From Deltaproteobacteria bacterium (GTDB lineage Bacteria > Desulfobacterota > Binatia > Binatales > Binataceae): 60,611 nucleotides of DNA. This document shows, in pieces, positions 46,298 through 54,128 of the stretch. The stretch covers positions 1-60,611 of the forward strand of contig JAJZAI010000018.1 of NCBI GenBank assembly GCA_021799495.1, in the 5' to 3' direction. Within the stretch, counting starts at the first letter, position 1. Each line of letters begins with the position of its first letter. Under the pieces are notes generated by a model. That model searched no databases, was not told the origin of the DNA, and was given only the letters and a program-made list of their open reading frames with translations. A program made the translations under genes and the position numbers.

Positions 46298-46328
46298 CCC
46301 TCGTCTTATCGCCCGACGAGGGTTTTTT
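46298..46328 (+). terminator. Riboswitch-controlled intrinsic terminator
   Basis: CCCTCGTC and GACGAGGG pair around the loop TTATCGCCC and are followed by TTTTTT. The alternative antiterminator is visible: the P1 3-prime strand GATAAGGCGAG (46277-46287) can pair with CTCGTCTTATC (46300-46310) with one G-U pair. High SAM should therefore switch the operon off. Confidence 0.92.
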
Positions 46329-46384
46329 GTTGCAACCTTTCCCGGCGGGACGCGACGCAGGCCGCAATCTGAGGAGTGCGCAGC

Positions 46385-47116
46385 GTGGCGTCGTTCGGCA
46401 AGATCGAAATAAAGCGCAAGCCGCCGATCCTGATCGTCGGCGCGGGCGGCCTCGGCGCGCCCGCCGCGCTGGCGCTTGCGCGCGCGAATTGCGGACCGCT
46501 GTTGCTGGTCGATCCCGATCCGGTCGAACTTTCCAATCTGCCCAGGCAAATAATTTACGGCGAAGCCGATATCGGCTCGGCGAAAGCGGTTGCGGCGGCG
46601 CGTCGGCTCGCGATGCTTGCGCATAATCTCCCGGTCGCAACGGCGGCGGTTCGGCTCGACGAACGCAACGCCTCAGGATTTATCTCCCGCGCCGATTTCG
46701 TGATCGACGCGACCGACGATCCGGCGGCGAAATTTCTGATCAACGATGTATGCGTCGAACTTGGCCGGCCATTCGTTTATGGCGGCGTGCTCGGTTTGAG
46801 CGGGCAGGCGATGACCGTGATGCCGGGCGAGACGGCATGCCTAAGATGTCTCTTCGAGACGCCTCCGGACATTGAGGAAACCGCGACTTGCCGCGACGCG
46901 GGCATAATCGGACCGGTCGCGGGTGCGATCGGGACGTTGCAGGCGTCAGAGGCGATCCGCGCCGTGGCCGGAATCAGACCGGCGCTCGCCGGCAAAATTC
47001 TCACGTTGGACGGTTCGCGCGCCGGGCGTGTCCGGATCGCGCCGATCGCGGCGCGGCCCGGATGCGCTTGCGGCGCCGCGCGAGCGCAGCTTTCAGCCGC
47101 GAATGCGGCTCACTAG
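46385..47116 (+). CDS. ThiF/MoeB-type E1-like adenylyltransferase lacking the N-terminal segment
   Basis: A 243-residue protein that should adenylate the C-terminus of a ubiquitin-like sulfur carrier. The nucleotide loop ILIVGAGGLGAPAAL, DPDPVELSNLPRQ, DATDDPAAKF and the Cys segment TATCRDAGIIGPVAG are intact, with Zn Cys pairs CLRC and CACG. It begins only about 10 residues before the first strand, so the usual RYSRQ-containing N-terminal helix is missing. The GTG at 46385 has GAGGAG eight bases upstream; a GTG at 46376 overlaps that site. First gene after the riboswitch. Confidence 0.9.
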   Translation: MASFGKIEIKRKPPILIVGAGGLGAPAALALARANCGPLLLVDPDPVELSNLPRQIIYGEADIGSAKAVAAARRLAMLAHNLPVATAAVRLDERNASGFISRADFVIDATDDPAAKFLINDVCVELGRPFVYGGVLGLSGQAMTVMPGETACLRCLFETPPDIEETATCRDAGIIGPVAGAIGTLQASEAIRAVAGIRPALAGKILTLDGSRAGRVRIAPIAARPGCACGAARAQLSAANAAH

Positions 47117-47127
47117 GCGAGGAAGCG

Positions 47128-48390
47128 ATGAGCTACGTCACCAGTCTCAAGTGCCGCGAGTGCGGCCAGGACTATCCAATCAGTCCGCTCCACGTATGCG
47201 AGACCTGCTTCGGTCCCCTCGAAGTGCAGTACGACTACGCCAAAATCCGCGCCGCCGTTTCGCGCCAGGCGATCGAGCGCCGGCCGCATAATTTGTGGCG
47301 CTACCGCGAGTTGCTGCCGGTCGAGGGCGAGCCGGAAATCGGACCCTGCTCGGGCTTTACGCCGCTGGTGCGATGCGAGCGGCTGGGCGCCGAACTGGGA
47401 ATCAAGAAGCTCTACGTCAAGGACGACACCGTCAACCATCCGACGCTTTCCTACAAGGATCGCGTCGTCTCGGTGGCGATCAGCAAAGCGCGCGAATTCG
47501 GCTTTACCACCGTGTCGTGCGCATCGACCGGCAACCTGGCGACGGCGGTGGCGGCGCACGCGGCGCGCGCGGGACTCAATTGCGTGATTTTCATGCCCGA
47601 GAGCGTCGAAACCGGCAAAATCGTCGGCTCGACGATCTATGGCGCGCGCGTGATTACGATCCGCGGCAACTACGACGACGTGAACCGGCTGTGCAGCGAA
47701 ATCGCCGATAAATACGGATGGGCGTTCGTCAATATCAATCTGCGGCCATACTACACCGAGGGCGCGAAAACTTTCGGCTTCGAGGTCGCCGAGCAGCTGG
47801 GATGGCGGTTGCCGGACCATATCGTGATGCCGACCGCCGGCGGCACGATTCTGCCGAAGGTCGCCAAAGGCTTCAAGGAATTCCGCGAAGTCGGGCTGAT
47901 CCGCGACGGCGAATTCAAGATTCACTGCGCGCAGGCCGCCGGTTCCGCGCCGGTGGTGCATGCCCTGCACAAGGGCACGGACCTGATCACGCCGGTCAAG
48001 CCGGATACGATCGCGAAGTCGATTGCGATCGGAAACCCCGCCGACGGCTTCTACGTGCTGCGCGCGGTGCGCGAGTCCGGCGGATGGGGCGACGTGGCGA
48101 CCGATCCGGAAATCATCGACGCGATCAAATTGCTCGCTTCGACGGAGGGCATTTTCGCCGAGCCCGCCGGCGGCACCACGCTGGCCGTGGCGATCAAGCT
48201 GATTCAGCAAAAGCGCATCAAGCCCGACGAAACCGTGGTCGTCGCGATTACCGGCAACGGCTACAAAACCGTCGAAGCGGTGGCGCAAGCGATCGAGCAG
48301 CCCTGCGTTATCGAGGCGCGGCTCAAGGAGTTCGACGCCCTTTACGAACGGCTCGGCGGCAGCCGGCGTCCGCTCGCGGGCGCGGCCTGA
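47128..48390 (+). CDS. thrC: Threonine synthase (or threonine-synthase-like PLP enzyme)
   Basis: A 420-residue fold-type II PLP enzyme. An N-terminal zinc ribbon (CRECGQDYPISPLHVCETC) is followed by the PLP Lys in HPTLSYKDRVVS, the Ser/Thr-Gly-Asn loop CASTGNLATAVAA and the glycine loop PTAGGTILPK. By family it converts O-phosphohomoserine to threonine. It lies 11 bases after the E1 gene, under a SAM riboswitch and beside a sulfur carrier and CysM, an unusual setting for threonine synthesis. GAGGAAG precedes the ATG. Confidence 0.9.
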   Translation: MSYVTSLKCRECGQDYPISPLHVCETCFGPLEVQYDYAKIRAAVSRQAIERRPHNLWRYRELLPVEGEPEIGPCSGFTPLVRCERLGAELGIKKLYVKDDTVNHPTLSYKDRVVSVAISKAREFGFTTVSCASTGNLATAVAAHAARAGLNCVIFMPESVETGKIVGSTIYGARVITIRGNYDDVNRLCSEIADKYGWAFVNINLRPYYTEGAKTFGFEVAEQLGWRLPDHIVMPTAGGTILPKVAKGFKEFREVGLIRDGEFKIHCAQAAGSAPVVHALHKGTDLITPVKPDTIAKSIAIGNPADGFYVLRAVRESGGWGDVATDPEIIDAIKLLASTEGIFAEPAGGTTLAVAIKLIQQKRIKPDETVVVAITGNGYKTVEAVAQAIEQPCVIEARLKEFDALYERLGGSRRPLAGAA

Positions 48391-48469
48391 GGCTTGCGGG
48401 ACGGCCTTGCGCCGCATAACGATTAAGGACTGGCATCGAGAGTTTTCCAGGGAGGTCGCATCTGACGCC

Positions 48470-48748
48470 ATGCCGATAAAGGTTCGAGTTCCAACCCCAT
48501 TGCGCCGCTTCACCGGAGGAGTCGACGAAGTCGTCGCCGACGGCGATTCGATTAAGAACGTGATCGAAGACCTCGAGCGCCGCCATCCGGGAATCCGCGA
48601 GCGCTTGCTCGACGACAGCGGCGAGCTGCGCCGTTTCGTCAACGTCTATCTGAACGGCGACGATATCCGGTTCCTCAACCAGCTCAACTCGAAGGTCAAG
48701 GATGGCGACGATATCTCAATCGTCCCTGCGATCGCGGGCGGAAGGTAG
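48470..48748 (+). CDS. MoaD/ThiS/CysO-like sulfur carrier protein
   Basis: A 92-residue beta-grasp protein (KVRVPTPLRRFTGGVDEVVA, RFVNVYLNGDDIRFLNQL, VKDGDDISIVPAIAGGR). Members are charged as C-terminal thiocarboxylates by an E1-like enzyme and give sulfur to CysM or similar synthases. Here the diglycine is followed by one Arg, so the last residue must be removed before activation; no JAMM-type protease gene is in the window. GGAGG lies 14 bases before the ATG. It overlaps cysM by 47 bases. Confidence 0.9.
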   Translation: MPIKVRVPTPLRRFTGGVDEVVADGDSIKNVIEDLERRHPGIRERLLDDSGELRRFVNVYLNGDDIRFLNQLNSKVKDGDDISIVPAIAGGR

Positions 48749-49748
48749 CGCGGAAACCGTTCCGGCGCCGCGCGCCCAGAGCGTGCTCGAGCTGATCGGC
48801 AATACGCCGCTGCTCGAAATCACACGCTTGACCGACGGCCTGCTGCGTCCCGGCGTGCGGATTTTCGCCAAGCTCGAAGGATTCAATCCGGGCGGCTCGG
48901 TCAAAGACCGTCCCGCCCGCAAGATGATCGAGCTGGGCCTCGCCCGCGGCGAGCTGCGCCCCGGCAAGGTGATTCTCGATTCGACTTCCGGCAATACCGG
49001 AATCGCGCTGGCGATGGTCGGCGCGGCGCTCGGTTATCCGGTCGAGCTGGTGATGGCGTCCAACGTCAGCCGCGAACGCAAGAAAATTATCGAGGCGTTC
49101 GGCGCCAAACCGATCTATTCCGATCCGCTCGAAGGCTCCGACGGCGCGATCCGCCTCTGCCGCAAGCTGATCGAATCCGACCCCGGCCGCTACTTCAAAC
49201 CCGACCAGTACAACAATGAAGCGAATCCGCTCGCCCATTTCGAGACCACCGGCCCCGAAGTCTGGCGTCAGACCGGCGGCGCGGTGACGCATTTCGTCGC
49301 CGGAATCGGCACCAGCGGAACGGTGATGGGCACCGGCAGGTTCCTCAAGTCGCGCAATCCGGACGTGCGGATAATCGCCGTCGAGCCCGACGATCCGATG
49401 CACGGCCTTGAAGGACTCAAACACATGGCGTCGTCGATCGTTCCCGGCATCTACCGCGAGCGCGAGCTCGACGGCAAAATCGCGGTCAGCACCGAAGACG
49501 CCTACGAGATGGTCTATGCGCTGGGCCAGTTCGAGGGTTTGCTGGTCGGCCAGTCGTCAGGGGCCGCGATGGTCGCGGCGTTGAAGGTGGCGCGCGCGCT
49601 GCGCGAGGGCGTCGTCGTGACCGTCTTCTCCGACTTCGGCGACAAATATCTTTCCACCAACCTCTGGATCGGATGGCAGGAGTGGCGCCGCGAGCATCTG
49701 CAGCGCCTGATTCGCAAATGGAACGTATCCGCGAACGTTACTACCTGA
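48702..49748 (+). CDS. cysM: Cysteine synthase, CysM type
   Basis: A 348-residue PLP cysteine synthase. The PLP Lys is in NPGGSVKDRPA, with STSGNTGIALA, the phosphate loop GIGTSGTVMGTG and the C-terminal marker GDKYLSTNLW typical of CysM. With the adjacent carrier it probably uses protein thiocarboxylate as sulfur donor, as mycobacterial CysM does with CysO. The start at 48702 lies inside the carrier gene; a slightly later start is possible. It overlaps the NIL gene by 31 bases. Confidence 0.94.
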   Translation: MATISQSSLRSRAEGSAETVPAPRAQSVLELIGNTPLLEITRLTDGLLRPGVRIFAKLEGFNPGGSVKDRPARKMIELGLARGELRPGKVILDSTSGNTGIALAMVGAALGYPVELVMASNVSRERKKIIEAFGAKPIYSDPLEGSDGAIRLCRKLIESDPGRYFKPDQYNNEANPLAHFETTGPEVWRQTGGAVTHFVAGIGTSGTVMGTGRFLKSRNPDVRIIAVEPDDPMHGLEGLKHMASSIVPGIYRERELDGKIAVSTEDAYEMVYALGQFEGLLVGQSSGAAMVAALKVARALREGVVVTVFSDFGDKYLSTNLWIGWQEWRREHLQRLIRKWNVSANVTT

Positions 49749-49963
49749 GCTATCCGCGCGCCTTGATCCGCGAGCCGATCCTCTATCATCTGGTCAAGAA
49801 GTTCGACCTGATGTTCAATATCCGCGGCGCGAGCGTCTCGGAAGAGATGGGCCTTGTCGCGGTCGAATTCGAGGGTTCCGCGGATCAGCTCGAACGCGCG
49901 CTCGCATGGCTCCGCATCAGCGGCGTCACCGTCGAGCCGATCGAAAAAAACGTTATCGAGTAA
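49718..49963 (+). CDS. NIL-domain protein
   Basis: An 81-residue ferredoxin-like alpha/beta protein (YYLSYPRALIREPILYHLVK, FNIRGASVSEEMGLVAVEFE). NIL domains occur at the C-terminus of the methionine importer ATPase and as free proteins in cysteine/homocysteine gene clusters. A role in sensing or sulfur transfer is possible. The ATG at 49718 overlaps cysM. Confidence 0.87.
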   Translation: MERIRERYYLSYPRALIREPILYHLVKKFDLMFNIRGASVSEEMGLVAVEFEGSADQLERALAWLRISGVTVEPIEKNVIE

Positions 49964-50006
49964 TCGCCCGGCAAGGCGCGCGAAGCGCCGGGCGGCCGTA
50001 TCAACG

Positions 50007-50687
50007 ATGACTCTCAGCGATCGCCAGATCGAGCGTTACAGCCGGCAGATTATCGTTCCCGGTTTCAGCGGCGCCGCGCAGGAACGCCTGCTCGCGTCGC
50101 GCCTCGCGATACTCGCCGATGCGAACGAGGCCGAGCCGGCGCTCGTATATTTCGCCGGCGCCGGAATCGGCCATATCACGCTGGCCGGGCCCGGCGGGCG
50201 CGCCGCCGCCGAAGAGCGCGCCGCCCGGATCCGGGATTTGAATTCCGACGCCGTGCTGGCGCATGCCGCGAGCGTTCCCGATGAAATCGATTTGCTGTTC
50301 GCGCTGATTGGCGGTCCGGAATCGCGCTCGGCGCTCGACGCCGTCGCGGGCCGTCCGCGATCCGGCGCGATGATCGTAGTTCGGATCGACGCGCCCGCGC
50401 GTATCGCGATTATTCCGGATGGAGCGGGATGTCCGCGATGCGCCGGCGGGGCGCTGCTCGATCCGCCGCGGGCGCGCGCGGAACATGCGGAGTTTGTCGC
50501 GATGGTCGCGGCGGTCGAAGCGCTCAAGCTGCTGGCGGGACTCGCGGAGGCGAACGCGGCCGCGCTGATCGAATTCGACGGCCTTGCCGCGTCGGCCCGT
50601 CCGCTGCCGGTTCACGATCTGATCGCCGCCGCGAGTCCCGCCTGCGGATGCCGCCGTGCGGGAGAGCACGCTTCCGCTTCCCGATGA
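50007..50687 (+). CDS. Second E1-like (MoeB/ThiF) protein without nucleotide-binding loop
   Basis: A 226-residue protein with the full MoeB N-terminus LSDRQIERYSRQIIVPGFSG. Where active E1 proteins have VxGxGGLG, it reads LAILADANEAEP, and the DxDxxxxSNLxRQ block is replaced. The catalytic Cys segment is gone. Zn Cys pairs remain (CPRC and CGCR), as does the helix AAVEALKLLAG. It is therefore a pseudo-E1. The N-terminal Arg is the residue that in MoeB reaches into the partner's ATP site. It overlaps the HAD gene start by ATGA. Confidence 0.82.
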   Translation: MTLSDRQIERYSRQIIVPGFSGAAQERLLASRLAILADANEAEPALVYFAGAGIGHITLAGPGGRAAAEERAARIRDLNSDAVLAHAASVPDEIDLLFALIGGPESRSALDAVAGRPRSGAMIVVRIDAPARIAIIPDGAGCPRCAGGALLDPPRARAEHAEFVAMVAAVEALKLLAGLAEANAAALIEFDGLAASARPLPVHDLIAAASPACGCRRAGEHASASR

Positions 50688-51430
50688 TTGCGCCATTGTC
50701 CCGCTTTCGCGTCTGGCTGTTCGATTTCGACAATACCCTTGCGGCGCTCGAGCGCGAGGTCGATTGGCCGGGCGGCCGGCGCAAACTCGAAGCGTTTTTG
50801 CGCGCCGAGTTTGCCGCGCACGGCCTCGACGACGCCATCTTCAGCGAAATTCCGCGCGGCAATCTTCCGCTATACGCGGCTTTGCACACGCGATGGCTGC
50901 GCGGTGGGGCGAATTCAGGCGTGACCGGCGCGGTCGCGCTGCTGGCCTCCGCGTCGGCGCTAATCGAAGCAGCCGAGCTGGCCGGCGTCGATTGCGCGGT
51001 TCCCCTCCAGGGCGCGGTCGAATTGCTGTGGAGCCTGGCCGGCGGCGGCCGCACGATTGCGATCGTCACTTCCAATTCCTCGCGCACGGTCGCGCGCTGG
51101 CTGGAACGCTATCGGCTGGCCGGGGTGGTTCCGACGATTGTAGGCCGCGATTCGGCGCTGGCGCTGAAACCGTCGCCGGAAACGATTTATCGTGCGCTCG
51201 AATTGTGCGGCGCGCCGTCCGAAGACGCGATTTTCGTGGGCGATAGCGAGGCCGATTACCGCGCCGCCAGCGCCGCGCAGGTGCGCTTCCTCGCGATAAA
51301 CCCCGACCATTCCGGCGACGCATGGTTGGCGGCGCTCAAGTCAGCGGACATTTTTGCCTCGCCCGGAGCTATCGCCGCCAGGCTCGATGCGGATTCGGCG
51401 TCCGGGCCACGCCTTCCGGATAATCGATGA
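50684..51430 (+). CDS. HAD-family hydrolase
   Basis: A 248-residue HAD phosphatase: motif I WLFDFDNTLAALE, motif II VTSNSSRTVAR, a Lys in ALKPSPETI and motif III FVGDSEADYRAA, with a helical cap between, as in phosphoglycolate phosphatase-like enzymes. Its ATG lies in an ATGA overlap with the pseudo-E1 gene, so it belongs to the sulfur operon. The substrate is unknown; a phosphorylated amino-acid precursor would fit the setting. Confidence 0.85.
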   Translation: MIAPLSRFRVWLFDFDNTLAALEREVDWPGGRRKLEAFLRAEFAAHGLDDAIFSEIPRGNLPLYAALHTRWLRGGANSGVTGAVALLASASALIEAAELAGVDCAVPLQGAVELLWSLAGGGRTIAIVTSNSSRTVARWLERYRLAGVVPTIVGRDSALALKPSPETIYRALELCGAPSEDAIFVGDSEADYRAASAAQVRFLAINPDHSGDAWLAALKSADIFASPGAIAARLDADSASGPRLPDNR

Positions 51431-51446
51431 ACGGTCGTCGCGTGGG

Positions 51447-51475
51447 TTGCAAGAGTGCCGGAAATTACATAACTT
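51447..51475 (+). promoter_or_regulatory. Possible promoter of cysC-sat
   Basis: TTGCAA (51447-51452), a 17-base spacer and TAACTT (51470-51475) lie in the 90-base gap before cysC, which is locally AT-rich. The sulfate-activation pair may thus have its own start besides read-through from the riboswitch operon. Confidence 0.35.
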
Positions 51476-51520
51476 AACAGACCAGACAAGTAATCTATTT
51501 GGGAGATACGTCCTTTCAAA

Positions 51521-52063
51521 ATGAGCGAAGGTTTCACCCTGTGGTTCACCGGATTGTCCGGCGCCGGCAAATCGACGCTGGCCAATCTGGCGGCTGAAGA
51601 GCTGCGCCGCCGCGGCCATCGCGTCGAAATTCTCGACGGCGACGAGGTTCGCACCAATCTTTCCAAAGGCCTTGGATTTTCCAAGGAAGACCGTGACACC
51701 AATATCCGGCGAATCGGATGGGTCTGCCGGCTGCTGGCGCGCAACGGCGTGATCGCGATTTCGGCGGCGATTTCGCCCTATCGCGACATCCGCGACGAAG
51801 TGCGCAAGATGCACGAGCGCTTCTTTGAAGTTTTCGTGAAATGCCCGATTCCGGTACTCGCCGAACGCGACGTCAAGGGTCTCTACAAAAAAGCGCTGGC
51901 CGGCGAAATCAAGAATTTCACCGGCGTCTCGGACCCATACGAAGAGCCGCTCATCCCGGAGCTGGTGGTGGAAACCGACCGCGAATCGCACGAGGAGAGC
52001 CTCGGCAAGCTGTTGAGCGCGCTCGAAGCGCGGCGGCTTATCCGCAACGGAGGCGCGCGATGA
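51521..52063 (+). CDS. cysC: Adenylylsulfate (APS) kinase
   Basis: A 180-residue APS kinase with Walker [10 protein letters not shown] (11-19), [20 protein letters not shown] and the phosphate-contact loop ISAAISPYR. It phosphorylates APS to PAPS. It is not fused to ATP sulfurylase; sat begins in the ATGA overlap with its stop. No PAPS or APS reductase is in the window. Confidence 0.97.
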   Translation: MSEGFTLWFTGLSGAGKSTLANLAAEELRRRGHRVEILDGDEVRTNLSKGLGFSKEDRDTNIRRIGWVCRLLARNGVIAISAAISPYRDIRDEVRKMHERFFEVFVKCPIPVLAERDVKGLYKKALAGEIKNFTGVSDPYEEPLIPELVVETDRESHEESLGKLLSALEARRLIRNGGAR

Positions 52064-53238
52064 GTTCGGAACATCGGGACGCAATCACGCCGCATGGCGG
52101 CGCGGAATTGGTGGATCGCGCGGTTCCCGCGCCGGAACGCGCCGCCGCCCGCGCGCACGCCGCCAAACTGTCCGTCATCGCGCTCGGCGCGCGCGAGCTT
52201 GCCGACCTCGAAATGCTGTCCACCGGCGCTTTTTCGCCACTTACCGGCTTCATGGGCGAGGCGGATTATCTGCGCAGCCGCGACGACCTGCGCCTTGCGA
52301 ACGGGGTTCCGTGGTCGATTCCGATTACGCTCGGCGTGGACGACGCCGGGGCGCGCGAACTCAAACCGGGGCAGGAGATAGCGCTTGCGACCGACGGCGG
52401 ATCGCGAATTGCCACCTTGAAAATCAGCGAAATTTTTCGCGTCGATCGCAAGCGCGAGGCCGAGGCCGTCTTCGGCACGGCCGACGATGCGCATCCGGGG
52501 GCAAAAAACGTCACGTCGACGCCCCCATGGTGCGTCGCCGGGCCGGTTGCGCTGTTCGAGGACGTGCCGGGCCGCACCTTCCTGGAGTATCCGCGCGAGC
52601 CGCGGCAAACGCGCGCGGCGTTTCGCGAGCTGGGATGGCGCCGGATCGTCGCCTTCCAGACCCGCAATCCCACCCATCGCGCGCACGAGTATATCCAGAA
52701 GGCGGCGCTCGAAATCTGCGACGGCCTGCTGGTCCATCCGCTCGTCGGCGAGACCAAGGGCGACGACGTTCCCGCCGCGATCCGGATGGAAACCTACAAG
52801 GTGCTGCTCGATAAATACTATCCGAAGGGCCGTGCGATGCTGGCAGTGATGCCGGCGCATATGCGCTACGGCGGGCCGCGCGAAGCGATTTTGCACGCGA
52901 TTATCCGGCGCAATTACGGATGCACCCACTTCATCGTCGGGCGCGACCACGCCGGCGTCGGCAATTATTACGGCACTTATGACGCGCAAAAGATTTTCGA
53001 CCGCTATGCGCATCAGGAGATCGGCATCACCACGCTGAATTTCGAAAACACTTTCTATTGCGGCAAGTGCGGCGGGATGGCCTCCTACAAGACCTGCCCG
53101 CATGCGGACGCCGACCGCCTGCTGCTCTCCGGCACCAAGGTGCGCGAGATGCTGCGGGCGGGCCAGGCGCCGCCGCTGGAGTACACGCGCCCCGAGATCG
53201 CGGAGATTCTGGTCCGCGCGATGCGCGCGTCGTCGTAG
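52060..53238 (+). CDS. sat: Sulfate adenylyltransferase (ATP sulfurylase)
   Basis: A 392-residue homo-oligomeric ATP sulfurylase. Active-site motif [19 protein letters not shown], then [18 protein letters not shown] and a C-terminal zinc-type motif [10 protein letters not shown], as in dissimilatory and archaeal-type Sat. It makes APS from sulfate and ATP. The start ATG overlaps the cysC stop. A terminator follows 24 bases after its stop. Confidence 0.97.
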   Translation: MSSEHRDAITPHGGAELVDRAVPAPERAAARAHAAKLSVIALGARELADLEMLSTGAFSPLTGFMGEADYLRSRDDLRLANGVPWSIPITLGVDDAGARELKPGQEIALATDGGSRIATLKISEIFRVDRKREAEAVFGTADDAHPGAKNVTSTPPWCVAGPVALFEDVPGRTFLEYPREPRQTRAAFRELGWRRIVAFQTRNPTHRAHEYIQKAALEICDGLLVHPLVGETKGDDVPAAIRMETYKVLLDKYYPKGRAMLAVMPAHMRYGGPREAILHAIIRRNYGCTHFIVGRDHAGVGNYYGTYDAQKIFDRYAHQEIGITTLNFENTFYCGKCGGMASYKTCPHADADRLLLSGTKVREMLRAGQAPPLEYTRPEIAEILVRAMRASS

Positions 53239-53262
53239 TCCTGCCCGGCGATCGGCAAAATC

Positions 53263-53297
53263 AAACGGGGCGAAGCCGTCGCGGCTCCGCCCCGTTT
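53263..53297. terminator. Bidirectional rho-independent terminator
   Basis: AAACGGGGCG-A-AGCC and GGCT-C-CGCCCCGTTT form a 15-bp stem with one mismatch and loop GTCGC, flanked by A and T runs. It separates the convergent sat and VOC genes. Confidence 0.88.
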
Positions 53298-53323
53298 CCA
53301 TTCGCGGATTCCTGCGCTTGCGT

Positions 53324-54010
53324 TCAGCGCTTGACGCTCACCGGCGGCGTGGTTTCGCTCAGCCGGCGCAGAACTTCCTCGTCCGACATCTCGTAGATTC
53401 GTTCACGCCCCGGCGGAAACTGCATCATCGGCTTCGACGGATCGGGCTTGGGATTGGCGACCTTGCCGCCGCGTGATTCGAATTCCGGCGGATTTTTGTA
53501 GCGCTTCAAATCCGATTGGGAAATTCCGGCCAGCTTCACCACTTCAGGATCGATCCACGCCTCCGCGTCGATCGGCTTGCCCTCGGAAGTCGAAAACTCG
53601 AGCATGATTCCTTCGGGCGCGGCCAGATAGATCGATTTGCAGAAGCCGTGGTCGATCGGACCCATCACCCAGTAGCCGTGCGAGCGCACCCGATCGCGAA
53701 TCGCCAGCAAGTCGGCTTCGCTATCGACGTTGAGCGCCAGATGCTGCATCACGCCGGCCGCGACCGGCGCCGCGGTCCATGCCGGATGCGACACGCCCAT
53801 CATCGGCTGAATCTCGCCGATCTCCTGCGATTGCACGAAGGCGATCGAGCCGTTTCCCATCTTCAGAAAACCGTGGAAGGTGCGGTCCGCGCCGTGCATC
53901 CAATAGAGCGCGACCAACTCCATCCCCACGACCTGGGTGTAGAACTCGATCTCTTTCTTGATGTCCTTGGTGCAAATCGCGATGTGGTGAACCCCGTTTG
54001 GCAGACCCAT
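53324..54010 (-). CDS. VOC-family (glyoxalase/extradiol dioxygenase-like) protein
   Basis: A 228-residue protein with a two-module beta-alpha-beta VOC domain (residues 1-140) and a charged C-terminal extension. Likely metal ligands are His9 (VHHIAICT), His in MQHLALNV and Glu in MLEFST. It may be a dioxygenase or lyase; the substrate is unknown. It stands alone between sat and otsB. Confidence 0.83.
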   Translation of the reverse strand: MGLPNGVHHIAICTKDIKKEIEFYTQVVGMELVALYWMHGADRTFHGFLKMGNGSIAFVQSQEIGEIQPMMGVSHPAWTAAPVAAGVMQHLALNVDSEADLLAIRDRVRSHGYWVMGPIDHGFCKSIYLAAPEGIMLEFSTSEGKPIDAEAWIDPEVVKLAGISQSDLKRYKNPPEFESRGGKVANPKPDPSKPMMQFPPGRERIYEMSDEEVLRRLSETTPPVSVKR

Positions 54011-54128
54011 GGCGGCATCCTCGCTGCGGGAAGTTCGCGGGACGTCAACCGACGACGCCTCGCGGCGTCGATAATGGCACGAAACGCCCGCGACAGGTTA
54101 GCGCCTTAAACCGGCAAACATGGATGGT

